From assembly GCA_015075375.1 (NCBI GenBank), contig JABTUM010000004.1, forward strand, positions 620,001-684,000: 64,000 nucleotides of DNA. Direction: 5' to 3'. Shown here piece by piece: positions 1-9,249 of the stretch; position 1 is the first letter of the stretch; the number at the start of each line of letters is the position of its first letter. Under the pieces are notes generated by a model. It was not told where the DNA came from. It searched no databases and worked only from the letters and a program-made list of their open reading frames with translations. The stretch comes from Planctomycetota bacterium. GTDB lineage: Bacteria; Planctomycetota; SZUA-567; H5-PLA8. Both the position numbers and the translations under genes were made by a program.

Positions 1-2738
1 GGCTGAACCGCGGCTTGCGCGCGGGCCTTGCCCAGTGCTTGCGCAGCCTGCTCGCGCACCGTGTCGGAAGAATCGCGCAGCGCGGGAATCAGAACCGCGA
101 CCGTCTCCGAATCGGCGGCCAGGTCGGGGCGCAGCGCCAGAATGCCGCTGGCGGCGATGCGCGCGCCTTCCTTGGTGCTGCTGAGCATCGCGCGCAAAGC
201 CCCGGCGTTGGGCGCCTGGACCTGCGGCGCGCACAGGCGCACGAGCGGCGGCAACGTGTACGCGTCGCCCAGCGCGAGGACGTCGAACAAGCCGGGAAAA
301 ACTTCGGGGCGGCGCTGCATCACCAGCGCGCGGGCGGCCGTCTCGCGCAAAGCCGCCTGCGTCAGCCGCATGCCCGCGCGCAGGCCTTCCGTCCCGTCCG
401 AACGCGCGCACAGCGCCGCCAGCGCCGCGCGGAGCAAGGCGTCTTCCGGCCGCTTCACGAAGATATCAACAAGCGAGGCTTCGACCGGCACGGCTTGCGT
501 GACGAGATTCGAAAGATACGCGCGAGAGAGCGGCTCACCGTCGCCCAACCCCAGCAGCACGACCGCCAGCCGCCGGTACGGCAGCGGCGCGCTCGAACCG
601 GCGCCTTGAAGCCAGCGCACGATCCACGCCGCTCCCGCGCCGCCTTCGAGCGAGCCCAGAGCAACCAGTGCCTGCGCGCGGACAAGATCGGCCTGCGCCG
701 GCGTGCCCGCGACGAGGCGGCCCAGCTCGTCGGCGAGCGCCGCTTCGCCGCCAAAGCGCCCGGTGACGCCCTGCGCCTTGTCGCGTACGCGGGTGGAAGC
801 GAGGAGCTTCGCCCAGAGCGGATCGGTCGGCTTGCGGCGTTCGAGCAGAATAGCGAGCGCCGCGGCGCTGGCGCGACTGTCGGCGCCCAGGCACGCCGCT
901 TCCAGTTCGGCCGGTTCGAGCGGATCGGTTAGCGCTGGGATGCGCGTAGGCGGAAACGGGAGCGGATACGCCGCATTCGCATGCGCGGCGGACCACTCGG
1001 TCCACCAGTCGCCCAAGCGTTCGGCGGCGGCTTCTTCGTCGGCCAACGGCTCGTAGGAACTGTAGCCCAGCGTGCGCGCGGTGAGCTGAAAAACCGCGCG
1101 CCCCGCGTCGGCGGCTTCGTAACCGTTGCCGCGCAACAGATCGATCAGGTGCGGCGCGGCGCGGGTGTCCTGCAGGCTGCCTGCGGCGCTCGCGGCGCTG
1201 CGGCGCATGCCGCTGTACTCGTCGTAGAGCGCGCCGCGCACGAACGGCCGCACCAGCGGCGCGAGGCGCGGATACCGCGAGGCCATGAACGCGGCGCCGT
1301 CGAGCCCCGCGCGGCGTTCGGTGTACGAATCGTGGCCCAGGCGTTCGAGCAGAAACGGCAGGACCAACGGCGAGCGCCAGTAGCCCAGATCGGCGGCCGT
1401 AAAAGATGCCGCGGAGGTTTCGTTCAGCAGCAGCGGCGCGGCGCTGACCAGCGCCAATTCCGCCGGCGACGCGCGCAGGACGGCCGTATAGCCGACACGG
1501 CTCTCGTCGTCGGGCAAAGTCGCCAGCGCGCGCGCGGCCTGCTCGACGACTACGCGGCGCTGGTCCTCGCCGAAGGCCGTTCGCGCCTCTTGCCACCACG
1601 CGCGAAAGCGATCAAGGTCGTCCACGGGGCGCGAAGTGGCCCGGAAGAGCGCCACACGCGCTTCGTCGCGGCGCGTAAAAACCGGATCGTCGGCCAGATC
1701 GATCAAGCGCTGGATATGGTCGCGGCGCGCGAGCGAGCCGAGCACGAAAAGCGCGTTATCGGCGGCGCCGTCCTCGGGCGACTTGGCCAGATCCAGCAGC
1801 GCCGGCACGAGTTGTTCGGGCGGGAGCAGCGCGCCTTCTTCATCGAGCCAGAAAAAGAGCTGATTGAGCACCTGTTGCGTCGGCTTCTTACGCGCGTCGC
1901 CGTCGGGCAGCTTGGCGAGTTCGGCGGCGGCGCGAGCGGCCCAGTCCAACAACGCGGGCACCGATTCGAGATCGCGCAGCGCCACCAGGGCGCGCGCGGC
2001 TTCCAGGCCCACCGTCGCGCGGCGGTCCTTGCCCAGCGGCCGCAGCGCCGCGAGGGCCTCCGGCGTCGCGATCTTGCGCAGCGCTTCGATGCCCGTCAGC
2101 CGCAGGCGCAAGAGACGACCCTGCGCGGCTTCGACGGCCAGGCCCGTTGCGCGTTCGTCGCGCAGCATCCCCGCCAGCGCCACCGCGAGGTAGCGCTGTT
2201 CGAGTTCGTCCTTCTCCCACAGCGCGCGAATTGCGGCGAGCGCCCCGTTGGGGCTCTGGCCCGTGCGCTCGCGCTCGAGGACCAGCTTGAGCGCCGTCTC
2301 GATCGCCTCGGGTCGCACCGGCACGGTGAACGGCGGATCGCCCAGGACCAGGTTCACTCCGTCGTCGGTTACGGCCAAACGCGGCGCGGTGGGCGTCAGG
2401 GTCGTGAAGAGATCGGGCTTGCCGGTGCGCGAGAGGAAGAGGATATAGCGATCGCCGCCGGCGAACCCGCCGCTGGCCGTATCGCCGTTGAGGGAATTGT
2501 AGCCTTCCAGTTCGATGAGCGCCGGCGCTTCGCCTTTAAAGGTGCGCAGCACCTTGCCCGCCGCGCGAAAGGGGCCGCCGGCGAGGATCTCGACTTCGGC
2601 GATGCAATCGGCGGCGCGGATGGACGCTTCAAGTCCCGGATCCGGCGGCGGCGGGATCGTCGCGGCGCGGGCGGGCAGGGCGCTAAGGAAAATCCCAAGC
2701 GCGCATGCGAAGCGAAGGAGAAGCGTCGATTTACGCAT
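1..2738 (-). CDS. HEAT-repeat secreted protein (partial, runs off left edge)
   Basis: The minus-strand frame is open from an ATG at 2738 to the left edge without a stop, giving about 912 residues of an incomplete protein. The start has a good ribosome site (AAGGAGGCGGAGGCGAG). Residues 1-25 form a signal peptide (MRKSTLLLRFACALGIFLS, then ALPARA). The next 120 residues or so look like a small beta-rich domain that mentions no known motif. The rest is a long series of alanine/leucine-rich helical repeats of HEAT type (for example segments beginning TGIEALRKIATPEALAAL and GMRRSAASAAGSLQDTRAA). Such repeats usually serve as protein-binding scaffolds. It lies 74 bp behind the VWA membrane protein gene and is probably co-transcribed with it, so it may be a periplasmic partner. 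Exact function unknown. Confidence 0.8.
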   Translation of the reverse strand, partial: MRKSTLLLRFACALGIFLSALPARAATIPPPPDPGLEASIRAADCIAEVEILAGGPFRAAGKVLRTFKGEAPALIELEGYNSLNGDTASGGFAGGDRYILFLSRTGKPDLFTTLTPTAPRLAVTDDGVNLVLGDPPFTVPVRPEAIETALKLVLERERTGQSPNGALAAIRALWEKDELEQRYLAVALAGMLRDERATGLAVEAAQGRLLRLRLTGIEALRKIATPEALAALRPLGKDRRATVGLEAARALVALRDLESVPALLDWAARAAAELAKLPDGDARKKPTQQVLNQLFFWLDEEGALLPPEQLVPALLDLAKSPEDGAADNALFVLGSLARRDHIQRLIDLADDPVFTRRDEARVALFRATSRPVDDLDRFRAWWQEARTAFGEDQRRVVVEQAARALATLPDDESRVGYTAVLRASPAELALVSAAPLLLNETSAASFTAADLGYWRSPLVLPFLLERLGHDSYTERRAGLDGAAFMASRYPRLAPLVRPFVRGALYDEYSGMRRSAASAAGSLQDTRAAPHLIDLLRGNGYEAADAGRAVFQLTARTLGYSSYEPLADEEAAAERLGDWWTEWSAAHANAAYPLPFPPTRIPALTDPLEPAELEAACLGADSRASAAALAILLERRKPTDPLWAKLLASTRVRDKAQGVTGRFGGEAALADELGRLVAGTPAQADLVRAQALVALGSLEGGAGAAWIVRWLQGAGSSAPLPYRRLAVVLLGLGDGEPLSRAYLSNLVTQAVPVEASLVDIFVKRPEDALLRAALAALCARSDGTEGLRAGMRLTQAALRETAARALVMQRRPEVFPGLFDVLALGDAYTLPPLVRLCAPQVQAPNAGALRAMLSSTKEGARIAASGILALRPDLAADSETVAVLIPALRDSSDTVREQAAQALGKARAQAAVQ

Positions 2739-2812
2739 GCGTCTCGCCTCCGCCTCCTTGCCCACTTGCGTAGGACGCTTGAAGGAATGCACCCGTTCAC
2801 CGAATCTCGGCT

Positions 2813-5155
2813 TTACGGCAACCCCGCGCGCTTGCGGAAGAACCACTCGCTGCACAAAAGCCCCACGATCGCCGCGAAGACCCAGGTATTGTCCCAGAGG
2901 TCGCGATCGCGGAAGCGCTGGACGACATGCGTGTCCTGGCGCAGCAGGTCCGTCACACCGGCCGCGTTCTCCAGATCGAAGTATTCGCCGCCGCTTTCGC
3001 GCGCGAGCTTTTTGAGTGTGTCGACGTCCTGGCTGAGTTGCCGGAGTTCCTCCGTCGACGGGCGGACTTGGAGCAGCGCCTGGTCGCCGCCCAGGTCATC
3101 TCCCTTCAGCTTCGCGTTCGCGCGCAGGTCGTAGCGGCCCACCGCGCCGAGTTCGAGTTTGCGCTCGAACATTCCGGGCTCTTCGTACCGCGGGAACAGG
3201 GTGAAATTCTGCGGCTTGCCTTCGGGGCCGGCCACGCTGAGCGTGACCAGCGCGTCGTGAGTCGGTTCGAAATCCGTGTTCAACACCTTGACGCGGACGA
3301 GAGGCGTTTCGCCCCGGCCGTAGACGAGCCGTTCGGTTTCCAACTGCACGAGCTGATTGGGCGCGGCGATGCGGTAATGCGAGAGCCAGCGGTTGGCGTT
3401 CTTCCAGAATGTTTTGTAGTACAGATTGCGCTTCTCGGGATCGGTCTTGTCGGGCCCCCAACTGTCTTCCCAGATCGCGCCCCAGCCCCCGGTGCAGTCG
3501 GTGGTGAAGGCCATGCTGCGCCCGCTGCCGAACTTCTGCACCGCCACCAGCACCGCCGGTCCCATGTAAGTCTCGTAAATTTCGTCGGCGACGACGGCCA
3601 GCGTCTCGGCGGCCGGCTTGGAGCGCGTCGTCTTCGAGAAGCCGAAAAAGGACGGGCCGGGGTTGCCGCTGTAATCGCTGCCCAGCGTATTGAGCAGTTC
3701 CCAGGCCTTTTCGTTCTCCTTCGGATCCTTCGCGACCTGCATGATCGGATGCTTCAGTCCTTCGTCGGTGACCAGCCAGCGGAACGGATCGCCGTCGGTG
3801 TGCTTATCGTGCTTGTTCATCTCGACAGGCAGCATCTTGTCGAACGCGCTGCCGGCGTAACCGCCCTCGCCGAAGGCCGTCCAGCCGCCGATCATGATGA
3901 ACCCGCCGCCGTGGTTGGCGACGAACTCCACGGTCCACTTGATCTGGTCTTCGTTGAAGTGGTCGATGGGAATGTCGGAGCTGACGATCACGTCGTAGGC
4001 GAAGAGGTCTTTCCTGGAACGCGGGTAGCCTTCTTTCACGGTCTTGATCGGGCCATCGTAGTCGGCGGGAAGCTCGCGCAGCAGCACGTCCACTTCCACG
4101 TCGCGGTCTTCCTCCAGCGCTTCGACGAGGAACTCGTGCTCCCAGCGTTCGCCCCACACGTAGCGTCCGTATTCGCGATGCTTGTGCTGGCTTCCTTCCA
4201 TGTACAGCACCTTCAGTTTGCGCGAGTAGGCGACGACGCCGAAGGACATCGCGTTGTTGCTCAGCACCAGTTCGCCGCCGTACGGATCGATCCGCGCTTC
4301 GTACTCCAGAAAGCCCTGCTCGGTGGGCAGAAATTCGAAGATCGCGGTGGCGTGCTCGCCCTGCAGATCGACCTCCGCCTCCTTCACGGTCTCGCCGTTG
4401 CGTACGATGCGGACCTTGTAGCTCCCCGGCGGAATCTTGACGCGCGCGACATCGACCTCAACGCGGACCAGCGTGTCCTTGCTGACCGTGCGCCGGCAGC
4501 GCACTTGCGTGACGGCCAAGTCCGGAACATCGGGCGCGCCTACGCCGATGCAGTAGATCGGGACGCCCGAGCGGCGGTACTGCCGCGCCGCGCGGAGGTA
4601 ATCGCCTCGAGCGGTGTCCGCGCCGTCGCTGAGCAGGATCAATCCTGCGGCGTCGGGCCCTTTGAGCCGCGCGAAGCTGTCGCTCAGACCTTGAGCCAGA
4701 TCGGTGCGCGGGCCGTCGGGCGGCGGAAAGGCGCCGAGTTCCAGCGGCCGGGCGTGCGCCGAGAAGCCTTCGGTATGAACCTTGAACGAACGCGCCAGCT
4801 TGGCCAGCAGCCCCTTGCCGTCTTCCTCGCGGCCCAGCGCTTCGGTCACGCGTTCGGCGCGCGTAGGGCCGTCGGTGCGGTCGCGGAAAGACATGCTCTC
4901 GGAGAGGTCCACCAGCACCGTGACGCGGCTGGCGCGTTCCTCACGGATGAACATGCGGTACACGGGTTGGAGCAGACAGGCGAAGAGCAAGCCCCAGCCG
5001 GCCAGTCGCAGCGCCAGCAGGATGCGCCGCCGGCTCGGCTTGAGTTCCCCCGCGCGGCGCCGGTAGCCCCGCCACGTCAACGCACCCGCCCCACCGGCCG
5101 TCAGGAGAATCAGCCAGATGGGCCAGGGCGTATTGAGCAGGAAGGGAAGGTCCAT
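2813..5155 (-). CDS. Large VWA-domain membrane protein with GATase-like middle region
   Basis: A 780-residue protein. Two membrane helices lie near the N-terminus (about residues 12-30 and 46-68) and one near the C-terminus (WVFAAIVGLLCSEWFF). A von Willebrand A domain follows the second helix, with an intact metal-ion site DLSES (D83, S85, S87) and a later LILLSDGAD strand. After an Ig-like stretch comes a region with a Rossmann-like pattern (YDVIVSSDIPIDHF, GGGFIMIGGWTAFGEGGY), as in the glutamine-amidotransferase-like proteins of BatA-type operons. The glutamine-hydrolysing cysteine nucleophile is not evident, so enzymatic activity is doubtful. It is the first gene of a probable two-gene unit with the HEAT-repeat gene downstream. 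The role is likely in envelope protein assembly, by analogy with MoxR/BatA systems; no MoxR ATPase is present here. Confidence 0.82.
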   Translation of the reverse strand: MDLPFLLNTPWPIWLILLTAGGAGALTWRGYRRRAGELKPSRRRILLALRLAGWGLLFACLLQPVYRMFIREERASRVTVLVDLSESMSFRDRTDGPTRAERVTEALGREEDGKGLLAKLARSFKVHTEGFSAHARPLELGAFPPPDGPRTDLAQGLSDSFARLKGPDAAGLILLSDGADTARGDYLRAARQYRRSGVPIYCIGVGAPDVPDLAVTQVRCRRTVSKDTLVRVEVDVARVKIPPGSYKVRIVRNGETVKEAEVDLQGEHATAIFEFLPTEQGFLEYEARIDPYGGELVLSNNAMSFGVVAYSRKLKVLYMEGSQHKHREYGRYVWGERWEHEFLVEALEEDRDVEVDVLLRELPADYDGPIKTVKEGYPRSRKDLFAYDVIVSSDIPIDHFNEDQIKWTVEFVANHGGGFIMIGGWTAFGEGGYAGSAFDKMLPVEMNKHDKHTDGDPFRWLVTDEGLKHPIMQVAKDPKENEKAWELLNTLGSDYSGNPGPSFFGFSKTTRSKPAAETLAVVADEIYETYMGPAVLVAVQKFGSGRSMAFTTDCTGGWGAIWEDSWGPDKTDPEKRNLYYKTFWKNANRWLSHYRIAAPNQLVQLETERLVYGRGETPLVRVKVLNTDFEPTHDALVTLSVAGPEGKPQNFTLFPRYEEPGMFERKLELGAVGRYDLRANAKLKGDDLGGDQALLQVRPSTEELRQLSQDVDTLKKLARESGGEYFDLENAAGVTDLLRQDTHVVQRFRDRDLWDNTWVFAAIVGLLCSEWFFRKRAGLP

Positions 5156-5289
5156 CGTTAGTCGATTTTAGATTGCCGATGTTGGATTTCGAAAGGGACG
5201 GCGCGCGCCGCAGCTCCTATGGAATGACGAACCGGGTCTGAGTCCGCATGCTCGATTCTGGGACCGAACCAGCCCACTTTCTATAACCG

Positions 5290-5622
5290 CTACGGCTGCG
5301 CGGGGATACTGGAATTAGCAGGATGCCTCTGACGGGCTTGAGTCGGCTCGATCCGGCACGGGTCCGGTGCCGAAAAAGCGTCCTGCCGCCGCAGATTTTC
5401 CAGTCTTTGAATGCGAGTCTCGAAGTAACCCGCGAGATATATAAGGATGCTTCCCAGCCACGCGCAGAGCGTATACTCATTCGCGTGGATAGCCATGTAT
5501 TGTAAATCGATGCATACCGCAATATAGAGCCAAGCGGACACACCAAACAAACACAGCAGCAGCGATAGCAGATGCAATTGAAGCCAGGGGCGCTGGCCCT
5601 GCGGCTCGGGATGAAAGAACAT
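5290..5622 (-). CDS. Small two-helix membrane protein, unknown
   Basis: A 110-residue protein starting with MFFHPEPQGQRPW at an ATG preceded by GAGGGA seven bases upstream. The same frame is open further upstream, but that extension is arginine-rich and unlike the rest. Two hydrophobic segments are visible, about residues 13-35 (LHLLSLLLCLFGVSAWLYIAV) and 47-63 (LCAWLGSILIYLAGYF), followed by a short charged stretch ETRIQRLENLRR and a polar tail. I do not recognise the family. It stands alone between the VWA gene and the PIG-L deacetylase gene, which is divergent. G+C is somewhat lower than in its neighbours. It could be a spurious frame, but the membrane pattern is too regular to dismiss. 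Confidence 0.5.
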   Translation of the reverse strand: MFFHPEPQGQRPWLQLHLLSLLLCLFGVSAWLYIAVCIDLQYMAIHANEYTLCAWLGSILIYLAGYFETRIQRLENLRRQDAFSAPDPCRIEPTQARQRHPANSSIPAQP

Positions 5623-5844
5623 GTGCGTGTCCCTCGCGCTGCCGGAGTCCCGTGGGCTTCCAACCGGCGCGGTAGTACGTAAGTTACGGGGAATCGAGGT
5701 CGGACCCTGTCGACGGCGCGGCGCCAGACGCCTGGACACCACCCTTGGCAGGCTTGATTACGCGCTCACCGGGCTTGCGGCGAGGAACGGACCCGCCATA
5801 CTGAACCGAACCTCGACCTTCAAGCCTATTAAAGGAACGCCTCC

Positions 5845-6552
5845 ATGGCCGAATCGAAACCCAACATCGTCTGCCTCTTCGGGCATCCCGACGACGCCAC
5901 GTTCGTGATGGGCGGAACGGCGCTGCTGCTTCAGGAGCGCTACAAGCTGCACGTGATCTGCGTCACGCGCGGCGAGCGTGGTTACAAGTGGGCCGGCGAA
6001 GGCCTGGGACCGCCGAATGCGGAAGTCGCCGCCACGCGCAGCGCGGAGGAAGTGGAAGCGGACGCGATGTTCGGGGCGGAAGTGACCTTCCTCGACGAAC
6101 CGGATTCGGAGATCTACGCGCACCGCGAAGTCTGCGCGCGGGTGGCCGGCGTGTTGGAGAAACTCAAGCCGGCCGCCTTATTCACGCACTGGCCGCACGA
6201 GAAGCCCGATCATGCCGCGGTCTGGGGCATCGCCTGGAAGGCCTTGCATCTGGCCAACCTGTTCTGGACCACCGAAGTGTATATGGGGCTGATGGCCGGC
6301 GACGACCGCTGCGTCGTAAAGCCCGACTATTACGTGAACATCGGCGCGGTCTTCGAGCAGAAGCTCAAGATGATCGCATGCCATAAATCCCATGCGGAAG
6401 AATGGACCAAGATCCTGACCGACTACAACCGCATGACGGGCAAAACGGTCTGGTGCGAATACGCGGAAGCCTTCGCCGCGGGCACGCCGCCCATCGGCAT
6501 GCGCTGGAAGCGCCGCGCGGGTTCGATCCTGATGGATTTGGGACGGGACTAG
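5845..6552 (+). CDS. PIG-L (LmbE-like) zinc-dependent deacetylase
   Basis: A 235-residue protein of normal length for the PIG-L family, which removes acetyl groups from N-acetylglucosamine-type substrates (GlcNAc-PI, mycothiol and bacillithiol precursors, antibiotics). The family motif appears as GHPDD at residues 13-17, where His14 and Asp17 are the expected metal ligand and catalytic base. A second ligand motif appears as HWPHEKPDHAAV near residue 117. The region after HPDD keeps the usual GGTALLLQERYKLHVICVTRG pattern (strand, helix, strand). A ribosome site AAAGGA lies nine bases before the ATG. It is monocistronic and convergent with the TonB receptor gene. The actual substrate cannot be read from sequence. 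Confidence 0.88.
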   Translation: MAESKPNIVCLFGHPDDATFVMGGTALLLQERYKLHVICVTRGERGYKWAGEGLGPPNAEVAATRSAEEVEADAMFGAEVTFLDEPDSEIYAHREVCARVAGVLEKLKPAALFTHWPHEKPDHAAVWGIAWKALHLANLFWTTEVYMGLMAGDDRCVVKPDYYVNIGAVFEQKLKMIACHKSHAEEWTKILTDYNRMTGKTVWCEYAEAFAAGTPPIGMRWKRRAGSILMDLGRD

Positions 6553-6557
6553 CACGC

Positions 6558-8690
6558 CTAGAATCGCACGCGCCCGCCGATGCCGTAGGTCTGCGGCGCA
6601 CCGACGGTCCCAAGGTACGTGGGACTGCCCAGCGCCGGAACGGCGAAGTGATGGTAGGAGCGATTGAGCAGGTTTTGGCCGAATAAAAACACGTCGAAGC
6701 GTTCGGACTCATAGCCGATCTTGGCGTTCAGCAGTTCGTAGCTGCCCTGTTCCTTGATGTTGTCTTCCAGGTAAAACATATCGCCGCGGCCCTGCCATTC
6801 GGCCCAGATCATGAAGCCGGTGGCATGGCGATAGGACGCGCCGAGCGCGAAGGTGTACTCGGGGGTAAGCAGGACGCGGTTTCCGCTGAAGTCGGCGCCC
6901 GTGATCGGATCGACGAATTCCCGAAAGCGTGCGTCTACATAACCCAGCGCAAGCGAAACGTCGAGGCCCTGGACCGGCGCGGCGTGCGCTTCGAATTCCA
7001 TGCCGCGCGATACGACGTGGTCGGCGTTGACCAAGCTGAAAGACGGCGGCGTGACCGTGCGGCGCACCAGAAAATCCCGAGCATCGATCCAGAAAGCCGT
7101 GGCGTCCAGGCTCAAGCGCTCTTCGAACCAGGCGAAGCGTGCGCCGATCTCGCCACTCCAGAGCCACTCGGGTTCCCAGGCCGATTCGTCGGGGTCGTCG
7201 CTGGCACGGCTGAATCCGCCGGGGCGCCAACCGCGGGCGATGCGGCCGTACACCTGCTTCACGAAGCCACTGCCGTTCCAGGCCAGCGACAGCGCGGGCA
7301 GCGCGGCATGATCCACTCGGTCCACGTCATAGGCCGGCGCGACGGTGATCGACGTATTGCCCGAGGGCGCTTCGAAGACATTCTTGCGGCGAATGAGATG
7401 GCTGGAGCGTTCGAGGCGCAGGCCGAACCGCCATTCGAAATCATCCAGAAACGCATACGTTGCTTCGCCAAAAAGCGCCCAGGCCCGATGGTAGAAATTC
7501 GCCGAGCGGTTTTGCGTGACGGGCGCGTCGAAGGGCAATCCCAGACCGGCGGGCGGTGCGGCCTGAATGAAAGCCGAATCGAGGAAGCGGATCCCGTTCT
7601 TCATCCGCGTGGTTCGATCTTCGAAGTACGCTCCGGCGCGCCAGCCCCAGGGGCCGCCGTCCGGGCGCGAGCGGGCCTGCAGTTCCTGCGTCCACTGAGT
7701 GTTCTCGTATTCATCCAGGAGCAGGATGAAGCGCTGGGGCCCCAGGTCGATCTCGGTCTCGGTCTGATCGAGTTCGTGAAATTGCCGCGATGTGACGGAT
7801 AGCAACTCGAAGTCCGGGAATTCGTACTTGATGCGTAACCCGCCAAGGTACTGATCGATCTGATGCTCGCCACGAATATCGTGCTGCACCTCGAACGGAT
7901 CGCGCTGGCGAAACGAAACGTAGCCTTCGCTGCCGGCATCGTCGAGGCGCGCCTGGGCGGTTAGTTGTATGTCGAGGCCGTCGGCGGGCTGCGCAAATAC
8001 CTGCGCGCGCGTTTCCAGGCTTTCGCGATGGTCAGGGCGCGAATCGCGCAACGTATTGCGCAGATAGCCGTCGCGCTTTTCCAGAAGCGCGCCGACGCGC
8101 AACTGAACTTTATCCTTTAGCACCGGACCGCTCGCGGACGCGTAATAGTGCTGCGAATCGTAATTCCCGTAGCGCGCTTCGGCGTGGCCTTCCCAATGGT
8201 TGCCCGGACGAACCGAACGAACTTCCAGCAGCCCCATCTCCGCATTTCGCCCCGCGTGCGTGCCTTGCGGGCCGCGATGAAACGTCACGTGATCGACCTC
8301 CCATAATCGGTAGCTGAACGATCGCAAATCGCCCAGCGGGATGTCGTCTACGTACAGCGCCACCGTCGGATCGCCAAGCGCCGTGCCGTTGCCGAAGCCG
8401 CGTACGATGAAGAACGGAGAGTGCGGTTCGGGCGCCTGCGGCATGTGCGCGTTGGGGATGCGCACGCCCAAGTCTTCGCCTTGCCCGGCCTGCATGCGCT
8501 CCAATTGCTTCCCGCTGAACGAACTCGACGCCCCGGGCTCGGCGGCGTCCCGCCGGGCGGTGACCTCGATCGAGATCGTCTTCGATCCGTCCTTCTTGTT
8601 TTCGCCGTCAGGCGAAGGCTCGGGCTCTTGACCGGCAAGCACCGAAGCAGCCAGACAGACGGCAAGCAGGCCTGTGCGACGAGGGTACAT
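6558..8690 (-). CDS. TonB-dependent outer-membrane receptor
   Basis: A 710-residue protein when started at the ATG at 8690, which follows AAGGACTCGC and begins a clear signal peptide (MYPRRTGLLAVCLAASVLAG). An upstream in-frame start lacks these. After a short polar linker comes the plug domain (SIEVTARRD..., RGFGNGTALGDPTVALYVDDIPLG, VTFHRGPQGTHAGRNAEMG), then a long beta-barrel region with alternating aromatic strands. It ends in ...GIGGRVRF, with the terminal phenylalanine expected for barrel assembly. It should import a siderophore, cofactor or oligosaccharide with energy from TonB-ExbBD, none of which is encoded here. The upstream gene on the same strand is an FKBP isomerase, 69 bp away. 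The ligand is unknown. Confidence 0.92.
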   Translation of the reverse strand: MYPRRTGLLAVCLAASVLAGQEPEPSPDGENKKDGSKTISIEVTARRDAAEPGASSSFSGKQLERMQAGQGEDLGVRIPNAHMPQAPEPHSPFFIVRGFGNGTALGDPTVALYVDDIPLGDLRSFSYRLWEVDHVTFHRGPQGTHAGRNAEMGLLEVRSVRPGNHWEGHAEARYGNYDSQHYYASASGPVLKDKVQLRVGALLEKRDGYLRNTLRDSRPDHRESLETRAQVFAQPADGLDIQLTAQARLDDAGSEGYVSFRQRDPFEVQHDIRGEHQIDQYLGGLRIKYEFPDFELLSVTSRQFHELDQTETEIDLGPQRFILLLDEYENTQWTQELQARSRPDGGPWGWRAGAYFEDRTTRMKNGIRFLDSAFIQAAPPAGLGLPFDAPVTQNRSANFYHRAWALFGEATYAFLDDFEWRFGLRLERSSHLIRRKNVFEAPSGNTSITVAPAYDVDRVDHAALPALSLAWNGSGFVKQVYGRIARGWRPGGFSRASDDPDESAWEPEWLWSGEIGARFAWFEERLSLDATAFWIDARDFLVRRTVTPPSFSLVNADHVVSRGMEFEAHAAPVQGLDVSLALGYVDARFREFVDPITGADFSGNRVLLTPEYTFALGASYRHATGFMIWAEWQGRGDMFYLEDNIKEQGSYELLNAKIGYESERFDVFLFGQNLLNRSYHHFAVPALGSPTYLGTVGAPQTYGIGGRVRF

Positions 8691-8759
8691 GCGAGTCCTT
8701 GACCATGAATAGACGGGGGCGAGTCCTTGGCCTTTCGCCGCCGCCACGCGAACGGCCGC

Positions 8760-9086
8760 TTACTTGACCGCGAGCAGTTCGACTTCGAATACCAGCGTCG
8801 AGTTCGGCGGGATCGCGCCGGGGAAGCCGCGCGCGCCGTAGCCCATTTCCGGCGGGATCGTCAGCTTGGACTTCTCGCCGACCTTCATCTTCGCCACGCC
8901 TTGGTCCCAACCCTTGATCACCTGGCCCGCGCCGAGCTTGAACTCGAACGGTTGGCCCCGGTCGCGGCTGCTGTCGAACTTGGAGCCGTCGGTCAACCAA
9001 CCGGTGTAATGCACCGAAACGGTCTTCCCGGCTTGCGCCTGCGGTCCCGTGCCCGCGGTAAGCACTTCGATCTGAAGTTCGGCCAT
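8760..9086 (-). CDS. FKBP-type peptidyl-prolyl cis-trans isomerase
   Basis: A 108-residue single-domain FKBP, the usual length for the minimal enzyme. The family core is intact: VSVHYTGWLTDGSKFDSSRDRGQPF, GQVIKGWDQGVAKMKVGEK, LTIPPEMGYGARG and IPPNSTLVFEVELL. It isomerises X-Pro peptide bonds during protein folding. There is no signal peptide, so the protein should be cytoplasmic. The ATG follows AAAAGGAG at good spacing. It precedes the TonB receptor gene on the same strand by 69 bp, so the two may be co-transcribed, though nothing requires a functional link. Confidence 0.95.
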   Translation of the reverse strand: MAELQIEVLTAGTGPQAQAGKTVSVHYTGWLTDGSKFDSSRDRGQPFEFKLGAGQVIKGWDQGVAKMKVGEKSKLTIPPEMGYGARGFPGAIPPNSTLVFEVELLAVK

Positions 9087-9249
9087 GCTGCGCTCCTTTT
9101 AGAAGGTACCTGCACAGGCGGAATGTGATCCGCCACGCCTGGCCTCACGCCCAAACGCGAAGCATCGGCCCGACCGGTCGTTGAGTCGCCCCACCCTACC
9201 CCTTACAACTTGTGGATTCAATCGACTTGGCTCAATCGGGAACCCGACC

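Noticed and set aside
2927..5161. Long open frame on the plus strand antisense to the VWA gene
   Set aside because: G+C-rich third codon positions leave antisense frames open. The translation has no recognisable domain, whereas the minus strand shows a VWA metal-ion site, membrane helices and a proper ribosome site.
5217..5663. Alternative minus-strand frame overlapping the small two-helix protein
   Set aside because: It lacks a membrane or other pattern and has no ribosome site, unlike the frame chosen at 5290-5622.
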